NCBI RefSeq assembly: GCF_000485595.1
Contig: NW_014577840.1
Span: forward strand, 52,131-72,674
Origin: Priapulus caudatus
Lineage: Eukaryota; Priapulida; Priapulimorpha; Priapulimorphida; Priapulidae
Direction: 5' to 3'
Length of the DNA stretch: 20,544 nucleotides
Each line of letters starts with the position of its first letter. Within the stretch, counting starts at the first letter, position 1. The notes under the pieces are model-generated. The model was not told where the DNA came from. It saw only the letters and a list, made by a program, of their open reading frames with translations, and did no database searches. Both the position numbers and the translations under genes were made by a program. Shown here piece after piece: positions 19,370 through 20,544 of this stretch.

Positions 19370-19446
19370 GGGCGCAGGCTTGTGTACTCACATTTTCAAC
19401 TGTAGACCGAAACTCGTTCGACGCCATAGAAAAGTGGAAGAAGAAG
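19370..19446 (+). CDS. RAB23: Rab-23, coding exon 3 (last visible)
   Basis: Starts by completing the glycine codon G|GG and encodes AQACVLTFSTVDRNSFDAIE then KWKKK, residues 81-106, in phase 0 at its end (AAGAAG|GTTTGC). This region forms the strand and helix after switch II and matches the vertebrate AQACVLVFSTTDR-type segment. The N/TKxD base-binding motif, the SAK-like motif and the C-terminal prenylation cysteine are missing, because the remaining exons are beyond the window; the vertebrate protein is about 237 residues. The gene is therefore cut by the window edge, not broken. Confidence 0.94.
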
Positions 19447-20153
19447 GTTTGCAATTTTTTGTGCTCGTTTGTTTGCTTGCTTGTATTCAGAAATGTCAAG
19501 TGTCATGATTAAATCATCTCTTCAGTGTGCCAGGAGGGCTTTTGTATAATTGCAGACAGTAATCCCGCACATGGCAATTTACGTTTCTCGTGTGAAATCT
19601 CCTTGTTTATCCAGTAAGAGTATTAACTAGAACTAGAAGTCATACGCCTCTCTCTGTCACGAAAGATAACATGATGGATGATTTGCGCAGTGTGTGGCCG
19701 GCCACTCAGCTGCTGAACAATTGCGCATTTATCTATCGCTTATATTCAGTGTTGGAAATAGCAGCCTGGTCGTACTGGTAACTCATGAGTAGGACTGGCT
19801 TATTCTTATGGATTTCTCCATAGGTCATGTTGTAGAAATCAACATGCTTGAAAATGAATTCATTCATTGCTGGCTGTGGTTTCAGACATATAGATCTGCA
19901 AGCTGTCTCACTGATATTTCACAGAGATATGAGTATATTTTGCCAACTCATGCTCTACAGATAATTAGTAAATGCAGTTTAATGCACTCTCGCAGTTCGT
20001 GCTCGTAATTTCCACAGCCTGCTGGTTATTTGCGCAGTTTTTAGCTGCAAAACTAGACATTGATTTTCGTGACACCTACATACGGACATACGGTTCATTC
20101 CGTGACATACGGTTCGGGAAATGACACACGTTGCAAGCCAATTTCTTGGTGCT

Positions 20154-20183
20154 TACTGCTCTACTGCAGCAGTAGTGGCAGTA
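20154..20183. repeat. Hairpin in intron 3
   Basis: CTACTGC (20161-20167) and GCAGTAG (20169-20175) pair around one base. The outer TACTGC (20154-20159) and GCAGTA (20178-20183) extend the stem to 13 bp with a small internal loop. Confidence 0.75.
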
Positions 20184-20410
20184 TTATATATATACTATAG
20201 CTATTACCCGTCCTCCAGACGGGTTTGATTAGGGTATGATTTGAGGAAGGCGGTTTAACCATTTTTATTTTTGAAAATATTCTGCTACGCATTATTAATA
20301 AGTCAAATTAAAAAAAAAAGCAAAATGCATTGAGTAGTTTTGAAGATATATGTTCTTGAAAGTCAGTGGACGGCGGCGGGCAGGGTTACACCTCCCGTTG
20401 TCAAATATTT

Positions 20411-20544
20411 GCACACACGCGCGCGCGCACGCACACACCGCATTCACACACACACGGGCATGCGCAGGCACAATCACACGCGCACCCACGCACACACAAT
20501 CACACGCGCACCCACGCACACACATACCAATTTACACACACACA
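20411..20544. repeat. CA/CG alternating repeat with 26-bp duplication
   Basis: Purine-pyrimidine alternation dominates, including CACACGCGCGCGCGCACGC at about 20413-20431, which favours Z-DNA. A 26-bp unit beginning CAATCACACGCGCACCCACG occurs at 20471-20496 and 20497-20522. The run continues to the window end. Confidence 0.88.

Larger units (their letters stand above)
19447..20544 (+). other. RAB23 intron 3, incomplete
   Basis: At least 1,098 bases. I searched for the expected NKxDL-encoding exon and found none before the window end. It holds a hairpin at 20154-20183, another (CCCGTC/GACGGG) at 20207-20223, spaced ACATACGG repeats near 20077-20115 and a CA-rich end. Confidence 0.8.

Noticed and set aside
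19550-19575. TTGCAG|ACAGTAATCC as the acceptor of RAB23 exon 4
   Set aside because: The downstream sequence does not encode the expected VGDIPTV/NKxDL region of the family in any frame.
1-20544. CRISPR array, bacterial operon or phage module
   Set aside because: Introns, telomere-type repeats, MITEs and RAB23 mark this as animal nuclear DNA, and none of the repeats has the spacer pattern of CRISPR.

Overview
The window is metazoan-type nuclear DNA. Coding sequence is sparse and interrupted by GT-AG introns. There are TTAGGG/CCCTAA telomere-type repeats, a LINE fossil, several non-autonomous DNA transposons with intact target-site duplications, and many minisatellites and palindromes. I cannot name the species; an invertebrate with a MITE-rich genome fits. 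No bacterial-type operon, CRISPR array, rRNA or convincing tRNA was seen.

The only gene I can identify firmly is RAB23, a small GTPase of the Rab family, at the right end on the plus strand. Three coding exons (16317-16471, 18593-18678, 19370-19446) join in frame to give the first 106 residues, with P-loop, switch I and WDTAGQE motifs. The rest of the gene lies beyond 20544. The family is known for negative regulation of Hedgehog signalling and for ciliary traffic. The start codon is fixed by an in-frame stop 24 bases upstream.

Left part (1-7300): a telomere-like tract inside an inverted repeat, then a 29-bp tandem repeat; a 1,081-bp element with ~430-bp inverted repeats and an 8-bp duplication; a 68-bp duplication; a ~530-bp minisatellite with a 46-bp unit; a decayed LINE reverse-transcriptase tail on the minus strand; a perfect 32-nt palindrome; a 133-bp deletion derivative of the 1,081-bp element; and a 393-bp Harbinger-like MITE whose terminal repeats fold on themselves.

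Middle (7300-15370): mostly without recognisable genes. It holds a 34-35-bp minisatellite beside a purine tract, an inverted-repeat element with a hammerhead-like core on the minus strand, weak exon-like intervals near 10.3-11.3 kb, several strong hairpins (one pre-miRNA-like at 13378-13458), a G-quadruplex motif and triplet-repeat DNA.

Right part (15370-20544): a repeat-bearing 5' flank, then RAB23 exons 1-3. Intron 1 carries a 189-bp hAT-type MITE only 23 bases after exon 1. A C-rich tract precedes exon 2, and intron 3 ends in alternating CA/CG DNA. The clearest novelty is the set of foldback elements with precisely defined ends, not a new multi-gene system.
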